Source of the DNA: Hyphomicrobiales bacterium
Lineage (GTDB): Bacteria > Pseudomonadota > Alphaproteobacteria > Rhizobiales > Methyloligellaceae
Length of the DNA stretch: 37,007 nt
Direction: 5' to 3'
Assembly (NCBI GenBank): GCA_021775525.1
Contig: JAJFHQ010000006.1
Span: 1-37,007, forward strand
A program made the position numbers and the translations under genes. Positions 26,001-34,334 of this stretch are shown here, in pieces. Each line of letters starts with the position of its first letter. Within the stretch, counting starts at the first letter, position 1. Below the pieces are notes generated by a model. The model searched no databases and was not told the DNA's origin. It saw nothing but the letters and a program-made list of their open reading frames with translations.

Positions 26001-26808
26001 TGGAACGGCCTTTCGATTCAAGATCAAAAGTCTTTGCAAGCTCTGCATCCAGCACGTCGTAAATGAGTTTTTCGTGGTCACGGAAGCCTTTGGTAGTGAA
26101 TTCACGCGGGTAAGGCAGATCTACCGGATTATCCAGTTTTATCTGGCCCGGCCGCGCCGTCATGACCAGCACACGGTCAGCAAGATAGACCGCTTCCTGC
26201 ACGCTATGCGTGACGAAAATGATCGTTTTTTTATGCTTTTGCCAAATCTCCAATAGCTGGTGCTGAAGTAAGCGGCGAGTCAGCGCATCGAGCGCGCCGA
26301 AGGGTTCGTCCATCAGGATGATCGACGGGTCGGTGGCAAATACGCGGGCAATCGCCGCGCGCTGCTTCATCCCGCCGGACAGCTCAGATGGTTTCTTGCG
26401 AGCAAAATCCTGAAGGCCCACGGTGCTAAGATATTCGGCGGCAATCTCATTCCGCTCTTTCTTGCCAACCCCCATCCGCTCCAGGCCGAACGCGACATTG
26501 TCGATGATATTGAGCCAGGGAAAGAGCGCGTAATCCTGAAACACCACGCCGCGGTCAATCGATGGTTTTTTAATCGGCTCTCCGCCGACCATCGCCTGGC
26601 CTTCAGTGGGGGTTAGAAAACCGGCCAGGATATTCAGGATGGTGCTTTTTCCGCATCCCGATGGACCGACCAGGGCAACAAATTGCCCGGCGGGAATTTC
26701 CAGATCAACCGGATGCAGCGCTTCAACTTTCTCCCCCTCGATGCTCTCGAAGGTCATCGCCAACTGCTTGATTGAAATCGCTTTGGTTTGCGGAGCTTCA
26801 GCCATCAT
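25993..26808 (-). CDS. ABC transporter ATPase, nitrate/sulfonate/taurine type
   Basis: A 271-residue ATPase with Walker A GPSGCGKS (48-55), Q-loop Gln91, signature LSGGM (143-147), Walker B ILMDEP (164-169) and switch His201, closest in style to SsuB/TauB/NrtD. It energises the adjacent permease. It overlaps the permease gene by 4 nt and the amidase gene by 8 nt. No regulatory C-terminal domain is present. Confidence 0.95.
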   Translation of the reverse strand: MMAEAPQTKAISIKQLAMTFESIEGEKVEALHPVDLEIPAGQFVALVGPSGCGKSTILNILAGFLTPTEGQAMVGGEPIKKPSIDRGVVFQDYALFPWLNIIDNVAFGLERMGVGKKERNEIAAEYLSTVGLQDFARKKPSELSGGMKQRAAIARVFATDPSIILMDEPFGALDALTRRLLQHQLLEIWQKHKKTIIFVTHSVQEAVYLADRVLVMTARPGQIKLDNPVDLPYPREFTTKGFRDHEKLIYDVLDAELAKTFDLESKGRSSD

Positions 26809-27557
26809 GTGCCCCAGTCATAATGTTTGGAGATAATGCGAAATACAGAGTCTATGAGAACGCCCAGCACGCCGATGACGGCCATGCCGACCATCACCAG
26901 ATCGGAGCGCAAAATCTCCATGCCATCGGCGATCAGATAGCCAAGCCCGGACTGCGCCGCGACCAGTTCAGCGGCGATAATCGCAGCCCATCCGGTACCG
27001 AAAGCGATACGGAAGCCGACGATTATGGTTGGCATTGAGGCGGGCAGAATAACCTTGCGAAACAGCGACCACTCATCTTCGCATCCGAGCACCTGCCCGG
27101 CGCGGATGAGAACCTTATCAACGCCCTTCACACCCGAAACCGTATTCAGCAGGATCGGGAAAAAGGTAGCAACGAAGATGATGAAAATTTTTCCCGTTTC
27201 ACTGATCCCGAACCATAATATGGCCAAAGGAATCCAAGCCAGAGGAGATATGGGGCGGAACAACTCAACAACAGGATCAACAATATTCTCGAAACGCCGC
27301 CACCGGCCCATGGCAAGACCCAGCGGTACGGCAATCAGGGCCGATAGACCCCACGCCGCGATGACACGGCTCAGGCTGGCGCGGATATGAGTGAAAATTT
27401 CACCGGATATAACCAGCTCGATAAAGGTCTGTGCAGCCAGCGCCGGCGGGGGAAGAATGGCAACATGAGCGGAAGTAAACGTGACCACCGCCTGCCACAC
27501 TGCGATTATCGCTATGGAGGCGTAAAGGTAAGGGAGTGTCACTCGGATTAGCGTCAT
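26805..27557 (-). CDS. ABC transporter permease, SsuC/TauC type
   Basis: A 250-residue membrane protein with six hydrophobic helices and the EAA-loop region near the C-terminus (GWAAIIAAELVAAQSGLGYLI), typical of the nitrate/sulfonate/taurine importer group. It forms the membrane channel with the following ATPase (4-nt overlap) and receives substrate from the binding protein encoded 96 nt upstream. The first Met is 27557 with no in-frame alternative close by that keeps the first helix. Confidence 0.94.
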   Translation of the reverse strand: MTLIRVTLPYLYASIAIIAVWQAVVTFTSAHVAILPPPALAAQTFIELVISGEIFTHIRASLSRVIAAWGLSALIAVPLGLAMGRWRRFENIVDPVVELFRPISPLAWIPLAILWFGISETGKIFIIFVATFFPILLNTVSGVKGVDKVLIRAGQVLGCEDEWSLFRKVILPASMPTIIVGFRIAFGTGWAAIIAAELVAAQSGLGYLIADGMEILRSDLVMVGMAVIGVLGVLIDSVFRIISKHYDWGT

Positions 27558-27653
27558 TCTGATTTTCCGCCGCGATCAATACCCAACCTGAAAGGCCGCG
27601 CCGTCCATACGTGATACGAACGGCGCGGGGACTTGATGATGCAATCCTTTTCC

Positions 27654-28634
27654 CTAATTCGCCATCTTCAAGGCTTTTTGGGCGAAGCTCGGATCGAACT
27701 TAGGATTGTCTTCTGCTTTCAGAATACCTGCTTCCTTCAGAAACTTGGTATAGGCGTTCATGGTAGAAGCCTCAGGCGCAACATCACGGTTGTAGACCGA
27801 AATACCTTCCGTCAGCGCAAAGTTGATGACCTTTTCCGGGAAGCCAATTTCCTTGGCCCACATTTTCACAGCCGCATCTTTGTCGGCCAGGATGAGGTCG
27901 ATAGATTTGACGATTGCGGTGATCAGGTCCTGAACAAGCTCAGGGCGCTTCTCTATAAAGTCATTGCGGGCGTAGACGCCGTTGCCGATGTAATGCCCGG
28001 CCTTGATCGGAAGTATTTTTTCCGCCTTGATCAGGACCTGCGAATGGCCGGCAGCCAAAGCGCTGGAGACGTGCGGGTCCCAGGTGATGCCGGCATCCAC
28101 GCTCTTGTTGGCGAGCAGAGTTGGAACATCCGAACCCTTGGTCTTGAACAGCTGAACATCGGACACTTTAAGTCCGGCATCGGCCAGCGCTTTGACCAGC
28201 AGCGGATATTGTTGAGACCCCTTGCCCGGGTAGGCGATCTTCTTGCCTTTAAGCTGGGCAACGGATTTTACGTCTGAGCCCTTGGGCACCAGGATTGCGG
28301 TCTGCTCCAGGATAGAGATTGCCAGCAGCTTGGCGGGCAACCTTGCGGAGGCGACAATCGCCGGCCCCATGCCTGCTGAGGCAATCTGCAATTCTCCAGC
28401 AGCCATCGCCTGATTTTCAGGTGCGCCATAAGAGAAACTTCTGAAGACGATTTTTACATTGTGCTTTTTCTCGATTGGAGCGAGAAGGCCCTTCGCCTTG
28501 GCGATATAGATGGGCATTGTTGCTGGCTGGACGCCGAAATTGATCGTTTCCTGCGCGGCGGCAGGCGGCACAGAAATGGTGCTGAAAAGCGCCAGGGCCG
28601 CAGCAGCAACAAGGCCTGTTACAAAGCGTATCAT
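27654..28634 (-). CDS. ABC transporter substrate-binding protein, SsuA/TauA/NrtA-like
   Basis: The 326-residue protein has a Sec signal peptide (MIRFVTGLVAAAALALFSTI..., probable cut after PPAAA) and the NMT1/SsuA-like periplasmic fold (ETINFGVQPATMPIYIAKAKG at the mature N-terminus, KGSQQYPLLVKALADAG in the middle). The frame is open to 29003, but GGGAGGA 5 nt before the ATG at 28634 plus the signal peptide fix the start. It heads the importer operon. Ligands in this group include sulfonates, nitrate, pyrimidine precursors and amides; the downstream amidase suggests an amide-containing compound. Confidence 0.93.
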   Translation of the reverse strand: MIRFVTGLVAAAALALFSTISVPPAAAQETINFGVQPATMPIYIAKAKGLLAPIEKKHNVKIVFRSFSYGAPENQAMAAGELQIASAGMGPAIVASARLPAKLLAISILEQTAILVPKGSDVKSVAQLKGKKIAYPGKGSQQYPLLVKALADAGLKVSDVQLFKTKGSDVPTLLANKSVDAGITWDPHVSSALAAGHSQVLIKAEKILPIKAGHYIGNGVYARNDFIEKRPELVQDLITAIVKSIDLILADKDAAVKMWAKEIGFPEKVINFALTEGISVYNRDVAPEASTMNAYTKFLKEAGILKAEDNPKFDPSFAQKALKMAN

Positions 28635-28845
28635 GAAATTTCCTCCCTGTCGGAAGCGGCCTAGTACCCCTTCCGCATACTTTGAGTTACGTAATTTCAA
28701 TCCCGCCTGCGTTCTTGAAGACGCATTATTCGTGGCGCGACAAGTTTTGACGCTATCATTTTCCGTGACGTGATGTAACGATTTTTTTCTTTCAAGCATC
28801 GCCGACCTAAGAACGAAGCCGTAGATGCGAGGAAAAAAGGAGATT

Positions 28846-29616
28846 TCAGCCAAACAAAGTGGAGCCAATCTTCGCCGCTGCTTCTTGAAATCTTGGCAAC
28901 AGCCGCCGGGTGGCGGGGATGGAAAGACGTGCTTCTGGAGCATGGACGGCAAGTCCCGCCACAATCTGATCATGGACGTTGCGGATCGGCACTGCCATGG
29001 CAATCAGACCGACGGAATCCTCCTGATTGTTAATAGAGTATCCCAACAGCCGGATCTCCTCCAGGTTCGCCTCAAGCTCTTCAGGCGAGGTAATCGTGCT
29101 ATCCGTGAATCTTTTCAACTTACTGACGGAGAGAACGTGCTGGCGAGCTTCCGCTCCCAGATTGGCGAGCAGGAGTTTGCCAATAGCAGTGCAGTATACC
29201 GGTACACGGCTTCCTGCTTTAAGCTGAACACGAAGGGGCCAGTCACATTCCACGCGGTCAATATAGATCACTTCATGGCCGTCGAGCATCCCGACATTAC
29301 ATGTCTCGCCCACCTCATCGACCAGCTGTTGTAAAATTGCGTGGCTCGTTTTGTTTTGGTGCGAATTTGAAATCGATGCGAGAGCGAGGTGATTCAGGCG
29401 CTGGCCAATGTAGTAACGCTCACGGCTTGGGTCCCGTATGACGAGTCCGATATCCTCAAGCTGTTTAACCACACGGAAGACCGTCTGGCGTGGGAGAGAA
29501 AGCTGTTCGGCTATGTCGGGCAGGCTGAGGGCGCGAGTGTCGTTTGCAATTGTTTCGAGAATTGCAATGGCCTTCTGTATGGCCGTATTTGTTGCGGTGT
29601 GCTCTGTCTCGCTCAT
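28846..29616 (-). CDS. IclR-family transcriptional regulator (2), upstream of the ABC/amidase operon
   Basis: The 256-residue regulator has an N-terminal winged helix (about 12-70, LSLPDIAEQLSLPRQTVFRVVKQL) and an IclR effector domain with GETCNVGMLDGHEVIYIDRVE and GSRVPVYCTAIGKLL. Those two segments are nearly the same in the other IclR protein of this window, so both probably bind related ligands. It is co-directional with the importer operon and separated by 211 nt, so it may be transcribed with it or control its promoter. That gap contains a CGGAAG...CTTCCG inverted pair close to the binding-protein start and a GTGACGTGATGTAA segment near 28766. Confidence 0.92.
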   Translation of the reverse strand: MSETEHTATNTAIQKAIAILETIANDTRALSLPDIAEQLSLPRQTVFRVVKQLEDIGLVIRDPSRERYYIGQRLNHLALASISNSHQNKTSHAILQQLVDEVGETCNVGMLDGHEVIYIDRVECDWPLRVQLKAGSRVPVYCTAIGKLLLANLGAEARQHVLSVSKLKRFTDSTITSPEELEANLEEIRLLGYSINNQEDSVGLIAMAVPIRNVHDQIVAGLAVHAPEARLSIPATRRLLPRFQEAAAKIGSTLFG

Positions 29617-29985
29617 GCAGATATTGCCGCCATTCTCTGAAGCCTTTTAGTGACGAATAGGTTCAACTGACCTCAATTTCCATGACAAATAAAATAGGAC
29701 CTTACGTCACAGTTTTTTATACTATTTTCGCAAGTGCTGGCTAGTCTGCACCGTATGGACAAGAAAACAGACTTAGCGGCTTGTGCTGGGCGTCTCTCAC
29801 AAAGTGGACAAAAATGCGGTGCGCGATGTCTGCTAATGGCGCTTAGCGAATATTTCAACTCATGCCAGTTTATGTCTGTTTTATTGATCTATAGGTGAAA
29901 AAATCCAGCTTCTAGTGGTGGTGCAGATATCAGCGAGGGATGTCGGTACCGTTTGACCCGGAAAGCCGAAACGACCTTTCTCATT
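29617..29985. other. 369-bp stretch without a supported gene; fragments of the dispersed repeat
   Basis: No credible reading frame is present. The stretch contains several eroded arms of the palindrome family (AAAGTGGACA near 29801, ATGTCTGCTAA near 29826, TATGTCTGTTTTATT near 29872) and GGCGCTTAGCGAA at 29838-29850, shared with 17427-17439. The promoter for the second iclR gene must lie at its left end. Confidence 0.5.
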
Positions 29986-30291
29986 CTATTCAATAGGGCC
30001 ACGCGCTAGTTGGGTGAGGCGCGTATTTATATCGAAGATTTTGGAACGGATGTTCTCCAATCTCCTCGGTTTCAATTGGATGGTATGCACAGTGATGTAG
30101 ACCTAAGCCGACGCGCGATCATGCAAGAGATAAATGCCACGGGCCTCTAGGGTCTCCTGGTTTTCAGAGCATATATTCCAGATCATTCCGGAATCATTGG
30201 TGATGTTTTTGTAGACATCTTTGTGCTGCCTGGCCATTGCATTTCCGATAGGGGTCTCATTAACAAAGTCGACGTGCACCAAAACCTGCAT
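29986..30291 (-). pseudogene. YdhR-like monooxygenase gene interrupted by one in-frame TAG
   Basis: From the ATG at 30291 the frame encodes 62 residues clearly like the N-terminal part of YdhR-family (putative monooxygenase) proteins: LVHVDF, DSGMIWNICSENQETLEARGIYLL. It then meets TAG at 30103-30105. The same frame continues for 38 codons with the expected C-terminal pattern (VYITVHTIQLK, IRSKIFDINTRLTQLARG) to a TAG at 29986. The total of 101 codons equals the length I recall for E. coli YdhR. A single CAG-to-TAG change would explain it; the aligned family residue lies in SA-x-AYL. Either a recent nonsense mutation or, less likely, read-through. It follows the TetR gene by 21 nt on the same strand. 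Confidence 0.8.
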
Positions 30292-30312
30292 TATGACACA
30301 TTTTCTCAATGT

Positions 30313-30975
30313 TCATGGCTTCAGGAAACCCAATATCATCTCTCGGACATGCTCGCGCCTGGCACTTAACCAATCCGTGTCGGTCAGATCCTGACCAAAT
30401 GTAATCGACAATGTGTGCTTGTTTGAGATGTGCACATAACTAAGCGAGAGAATAGATACATAGAGTTGAACAGGATTGACCTTTTTGCGGAAAATGCCTT
30501 GCCTTTGGCCATCTCTCAAAAGGGCTTCAATGGATTTCACCAGAGGCATGGCACCTTGCGGGACAGCCTTTGACCGACGCAGAAAACTTCCTTGTTGAAT
30601 ATTCTCGATGCCAATCATACTGATGAATTCCTGGTGCGAGAGCATGTGGTCGTAGGTGAATTCGACCAGCGCGGCCATGCCTTCCTCCGGTCCGAGATGA
30701 AGCAGGTCCAGCTTCTCCTCCCGGGTGCGTAGTTGCGCATATACGAGCTCGAGAGCTGCCAGATAAATCCCTTCCTTATTGCCAAAGTAGTGATAGAGCA
30801 TCCGAATATTGCATTTAGCGCGCGCAGCAATACGGGCTGTTCTTGCGCCCCCGAATCCCTTCTCGCAGAACTCGGCCAGCGCAGCTTTTAAAACGCGCTC
30901 ACGCGTCGCCGCAGCATCACGTTTTTGGCGCGGTCGGGTGGTGAGCGTTGGGTCTTTCTGAACTGCCACAGACAT
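30313..30975 (-). CDS. TetR/AcrR-family transcriptional regulator
   Basis: A 220-residue regulator with an N-terminal TetR helix-turn-helix (about 17-70: TRERVLKAALAEFCEKGFGGARTARIAARAKCNIRMLYHYFGNKEGIYLAALE) and a helical C-terminal ligand domain of the kind seen in RutR-related proteins. The frame extends upstream only through a TTG, so I take the ATG at 30975; AGGAG lies 14 nt before it, a little far. It is divergent from the BMP-type transporter operon, and the intervening DNA has a perfect 8+8 inverted repeat, so it very probably represses that operon. A nucleobase or its breakdown product is a reasonable ligand guess, given the neighbours. Confidence 0.92.
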   Translation of the reverse strand: MSVAVQKDPTLTTRPRQKRDAAATRERVLKAALAEFCEKGFGGARTARIAARAKCNIRMLYHYFGNKEGIYLAALELVYAQLRTREEKLDLLHLGPEEGMAALVEFTYDHMLSHQEFISMIGIENIQQGSFLRRSKAVPQGAMPLVKSIEALLRDGQRQGIFRKKVNPVQLYVSILSLSYVHISNKHTLSITFGQDLTDTDWLSARREHVREMILGFLKP

Positions 30976-31022
30976 CTTTAGATGCGACTCTCCTGAAACG
31001 AATACATCAAGAATGAGATATG

Positions 31023-31061
31023 TTGACTTGAAATGCAATAAGTAATAAATTGCTTACTTAT
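31023..31061 (+). promoter_or_regulatory. Promoter-like element overlapped by a perfect inverted repeat (TetR operator candidate)
   Basis: ATAAGTAA (31038-31045), 8 nt, TTACTTAT (31054-31061) is a perfect inverted repeat between the divergent tetR and binding-protein genes. A sigma-70-like TTGACT (31023-31028) is followed 17 nt later by TAAATT (31046-31051), which lies in the centre of the repeat. Binding of a TetR dimer there would block the promoter. Direct from sequence; function is inferred. Confidence 0.6.
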
Positions 31062-31208
31062 AAGAATAAAGCCAGGGGCAAGGGTAGCGCTCCAATGAAA
31101 AAGGCTTTGCCGGCATCGGCCCGTATAGGCAGGGTGTTTGCACTGTTTTACCCAATGGTTGCCGACATAGAAGCGACAACCATTAATCTGACTTCAGGGA
31201 GGAAAAAG

Positions 31209-32321
31209 ATGTCAAAAAAATTCCAAATGTCGCGTCGCGATGTGCTTCACCAAGGTGGAAACATAATCGCCGCCGGATCGATGATGTCCCTGTTGCCAAC
31301 ATTGGCATTGGCAGCGAAGACCGTCACCGTTGGATTCATTTACGTTGGCCCGCGTCAGGATTTCGGTTGGAATCAATCTCATTGGGATGCAGCGCGCAAG
31401 GTTTCCAAAATAAAAGGCATCAAGGTTGTTGAGCAGGAAAATGTTCCGGAAACTGCCGAGGTCGAAAAAGTCATGCAGAGCATGATTGAGCTGGATGGCG
31501 CCAAGGTGATCTTCGGAACGTCGTTCGGATACTGGAAAAGCATCAAGAAGATGGCAAAGAAATATCCGAATGTGCTGTTCACGCATATCGGTGCCATTTG
31601 GAAGTCGGGGGATCCGAAAAACGTTATTGGCTATCGCGGCTATACCGAAGAGCCTCATTACCTTTGTGGTATTGCGGCTGGGCGCATGTCGAAGACGGGC
31701 AAGATTGGCTTTATTGGATCTAAGCCGCTCTATTTTATTTACAATAACTGTAATGGGTTTGTGCTTGGTGCTCGCTCAGTTCGCCCAGACCTCACCTGCA
31801 ACGTGGTCCTTACCGGCGAGTGGAATAACCCGGTGAAGGAAGCAGAAACTACCAACAGCCTCATCGACAAGGGTTGCGATGTCATTGTCGCCAATGTGGA
31901 CAGCCCCAAAGTGTCGGTGGAAACTTGCGAACGGCGCGGTGTTTTCAGCTGCGGCTATCATTCAGACTTGAGTTCGCTAGCACCGAAAGGATTTTTGACG
32001 GGTGCCGAGTGGAATTGGGCTTCTGGTGCCGAATTCGTCAGGGCTTTCACCACGGGTAAACCATACCCGAATCTGAAGCGCGGCGGTTTCAAGGACGACA
32101 TGGTCGGGCTGAGCCCGTTCGGTGCGGCCGTACCTCAGAAGGTCCGAGATGAAATCCTTACCGCAAAGCAGGCGTTCGTCGATGACAAGCTCAAGATTTA
32201 CAAAGGCCCGCTTAAGGACAACAAGGGCAATGAAGTTTTGAAAGCTGGACAGGTGATTTCCAACACGGACATCAAATTCAAGCTTGGCGTGCGTTTCTTC
32301 GTTGAAGGCGTGGCCGGCTAG
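31209..32321 (+). CDS. BMP-family ABC transporter substrate-binding protein (Tat signal)
   Basis: The 370-residue product begins with a probable twin-arginine signal (MSRRDVLHQGG then a moderately hydrophobic stretch ending ALALAA) and continues as a BMP/PnrA-type periplasmic fold: VTVGFIYVGPRQDFGWNQSHW, MIELDGAKVIFGTSFGYW, VIGYRGYTEEPHYLCGIAAG. BMP proteins bind nucleosides or purine-like compounds. Export in folded state by Tat is unusual for this family but the SRR motif is clear. The frame is open 53 codons upstream, but AGGGAGG before the ATG at 31209 and the signal fix the start. It is the first gene of a five-gene operon and divergent from the TetR regulator. Confidence 0.93.
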   Translation: MSKKFQMSRRDVLHQGGNIIAAGSMMSLLPTLALAAKTVTVGFIYVGPRQDFGWNQSHWDAARKVSKIKGIKVVEQENVPETAEVEKVMQSMIELDGAKVIFGTSFGYWKSIKKMAKKYPNVLFTHIGAIWKSGDPKNVIGYRGYTEEPHYLCGIAAGRMSKTGKIGFIGSKPLYFIYNNCNGFVLGARSVRPDLTCNVVLTGEWNNPVKEAETTNSLIDKGCDVIVANVDSPKVSVETCERRGVFSCGYHSDLSSLAPKGFLTGAEWNWASGAEFVRAFTTGKPYPNLKRGGFKDDMVGLSPFGAAVPQKVRDEILTAKQAFVDDKLKIYKGPLKDNKGNEVLKAGQVISNTDIKFKLGVRFFVEGVAG

Positions 32322-32348
32322 ACAAAGAACCTGCCAGGACCTTCGGAA

Positions 32349-33401
32349 ATGTTTGGCTCGACCTTCAATAACGGTCTTGAGGCGGTGGTGATCAATGCCG
32401 CCGCCTTAATCCTCACGCTTGCCGGATTCGGCATCTTCGTGGCCCTGTTCGGACATAACCCCCTGGACGTCTACTACATCCTGTATCTGGGTGCCTTCGC
32501 CACTCAGATCTCGATTGAAAATACACTCACTCAGAGCGCGCCGTTGATGCTGACTGCGCTGTGTACGGCCATACCGGCGCGGGCCGGCTTGCTGGTGATT
32601 GGAGGCGAGGGGGCATTGGTGGTTGGCGGCGTGGCCACAGTCCTCGTCGGGATACATTTGGGTCACCTGCCTCCATGGGCCGGTGTGTTGATCATGGGAC
32701 TGGCTGGATCCATCGCCGGTGGACTATGGATCGGTGCCGCGGGTGCACTGCGTCAATATCGCGGTGTCAACGAGACCATCGCAACTCTCCTGATGAACTA
32801 TATCGCCATCGCAATCATGAACCACTTGGTCTCCGGGCCAATCCGGGATTTCGATCAGGTTCTGAAGACGTCAAGCTGGAGTATCCCTGAAAGCCTGATG
32901 GTCGGCACCGTGCCCGGCCTTGATGTGCATTGGGGGTTGGGGGTTGGGGTGGTTACCTGTGTCATCCTTTACGTCATCATGCGTCAGACCACTTTCGGGT
33001 TTGGTGTCGATATTCTGGGCGGCAACCCGCGGGCCGCACAAATGGCCGGTCTTCCCATCAACCGGATGGTGCTCGTCTGCTGTTTTATCGGCGGTGCGGG
33101 TGCGGGACTTGCCGGCACCATGGAAATCATAGCCGTCCACGGTTTTGCCAGTGAGTCGCTGGTCGTCGGGTTTGGCTATGCGGGCATATTGATCGCTTTT
33201 CTGGCACGGCAGAATCCTGCTGCGATCATTATTGTGGCGATTCTGGTGGGCGGCATCTCCGCCAGCGGCGGGCTGCTGCAGCGCCGTTTTGATCTGCCGG
33301 ATGCGACCGCTGCGGTTCTCCAGGGCATGTTATTCGTCATGGTGTTGGCGTCAAACACGGCCTATGGGCGATTCAAAATCTTTCAAGTGAAGGCAAACTA
33401 A
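32349..33401 (+). CDS. ABC transporter permease 1, nucleoside/BMP type (NupB/YufP-like)
   Basis: A 350-residue polytopic membrane protein of the branched-chain-amino-acid/ribose permease superfamily. Landmarks are ARAGLLVIGGEGALVVGGVA, YRGVNETIATLLMNYIAIAI and GGNPRAAQMAGLPINRMVL, typical of the longer permease partner in BMP-type importers. Starts 27 nt after the binding-protein gene. It pairs with the next permease. Confidence 0.94.
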   Translation: MFGSTFNNGLEAVVINAAALILTLAGFGIFVALFGHNPLDVYYILYLGAFATQISIENTLTQSAPLMLTALCTAIPARAGLLVIGGEGALVVGGVATVLVGIHLGHLPPWAGVLIMGLAGSIAGGLWIGAAGALRQYRGVNETIATLLMNYIAIAIMNHLVSGPIRDFDQVLKTSSWSIPESLMVGTVPGLDVHWGLGVGVVTCVILYVIMRQTTFGFGVDILGGNPRAAQMAGLPINRMVLVCCFIGGAGAGLAGTMEIIAVHGFASESLVVGFGYAGILIAFLARQNPAAIIIVAILVGGISASGGLLQRRFDLPDATAAVLQGMLFVMVLASNTAYGRFKIFQVKAN

Positions 33402-33404
33402 ACC

Positions 33405-34334
33405 ATGACGGATGGCGGTGATCTTGGCTGGTGGGGTGTTCTGATAGCGGTGATGGGAGGCGCAATCCGTGTGTCCACACCTTATCTCTTCGTCAGTCTC
33501 GGCGAGACCCTGACGGAGAAAGGTGGTCGTGTGAACCTGGGTCTTGAGGGCATCCTGGTTATGGGTGCCATGAGCGGTTACGGCACGGCTGTTGTCACCG
33601 GTGAACCCTGGCTTGGCGTAATTGTGGCTGGTTGTGCGGGATCAGCATTGGCTCTTCTGCATGGCTTGATTTGCAATCTGACTCGGGTCAACGATATCGC
33701 CGTCGGAATCTCGCTATTCATTTTCGGAACGGGTCTCGCTTTTTTCCTCGGCAAACCCTTCATCAATCCATCGGCCCCGCGGCTGCCGCATCTGGAACTG
33801 GGCGCATGGAGTACGTATCCGCAAGTCCGGTCCGCATTGGAAATCAATGCGCTTTTCATAATCGGTGTCGTCCTGGCATTTGCTCTGGCCTGGGGCTTGA
33901 AAAACATGAAGTGGGGCCTGATTCTCAGAACCGTGGGCGATAGTACGGAGGCCGCCACAGCGCTTGGCTATAGCGTCAACTGGGTCAGGACCATGGGCAC
34001 CGTCGCGGGCGGTTTTCTATCCGGCGTCGGCGGTTCGTTCCTGTCTCTTTACTATCCGGGCACCTGGAATGAGGGGCTATCGAGCGGCCAGGGGCTGATG
34101 GCCGTGGCGCTAGTCATCTTTGCACGCTGGAATCCGATTTACTGTTTCTATGTGTCGCTGCTGTTTGGTGGCGCCACGGCGCTGGGGCCGGCCCTGCAGA
34201 CTGTCGGCATTACATCGAACTACTATCTTTACGGCGCTGCGCCCTACTTCCTGACACTGGGATTGCTGATTTACAGCTCATCGACCAAGCACAGCTTGGC
34301 CGGGGCGCCGGGTGAGGTTTCGATCAGCCGATGA
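33405..34334 (+). CDS. ABC transporter permease 2, nucleoside/BMP type (NupC/YufQ-like)
   Basis: A 309-residue membrane protein, the shorter permease partner of BMP-type importers: SLGETLTEKGGRVNLGLEGILVMGAM near the N-terminus, LTRVNDIAVGISLFIFGTGL, and GDSTEAATALGYSVNWVRTMGTVAGGFLSGVGG. The start is 3 nt after the previous stop and the end overlaps the ATPase start by 4 nt, so the three are translationally coupled. Confidence 0.94.
   Translation: MTDGGDLGWWGVLIAVMGGAIRVSTPYLFVSLGETLTEKGGRVNLGLEGILVMGAMSGYGTAVVTGEPWLGVIVAGCAGSALALLHGLICNLTRVNDIAVGISLFIFGTGLAFFLGKPFINPSAPRLPHLELGAWSTYPQVRSALEINALFIIGVVLAFALAWGLKNMKWGLILRTVGDSTEAATALGYSVNWVRTMGTVAGGFLSGVGGSFLSLYYPGTWNEGLSSGQGLMAVALVIFARWNPIYCFYVSLLFGGATALGPALQTVGITSNYYLYGAAPYFLTLGLLIYSSSTKHSLAGAPGEVSISR

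Noticed and set aside
25996..26105. Extended amidase N-terminus inside the ATPase gene
   Set aside because: The extra residues are out of pattern for amidases and are coded antiphase to conserved ATPase sequence; the GTG at 26000 explains the overlap better.
27654..29003. Upstream-extended version of the ABC binding protein (449 residues)
   Set aside because: The extra N-terminus overlaps the iclR gene and lacks protein-like features. A strong Shine-Dalgarno and signal peptide lie at 28634.
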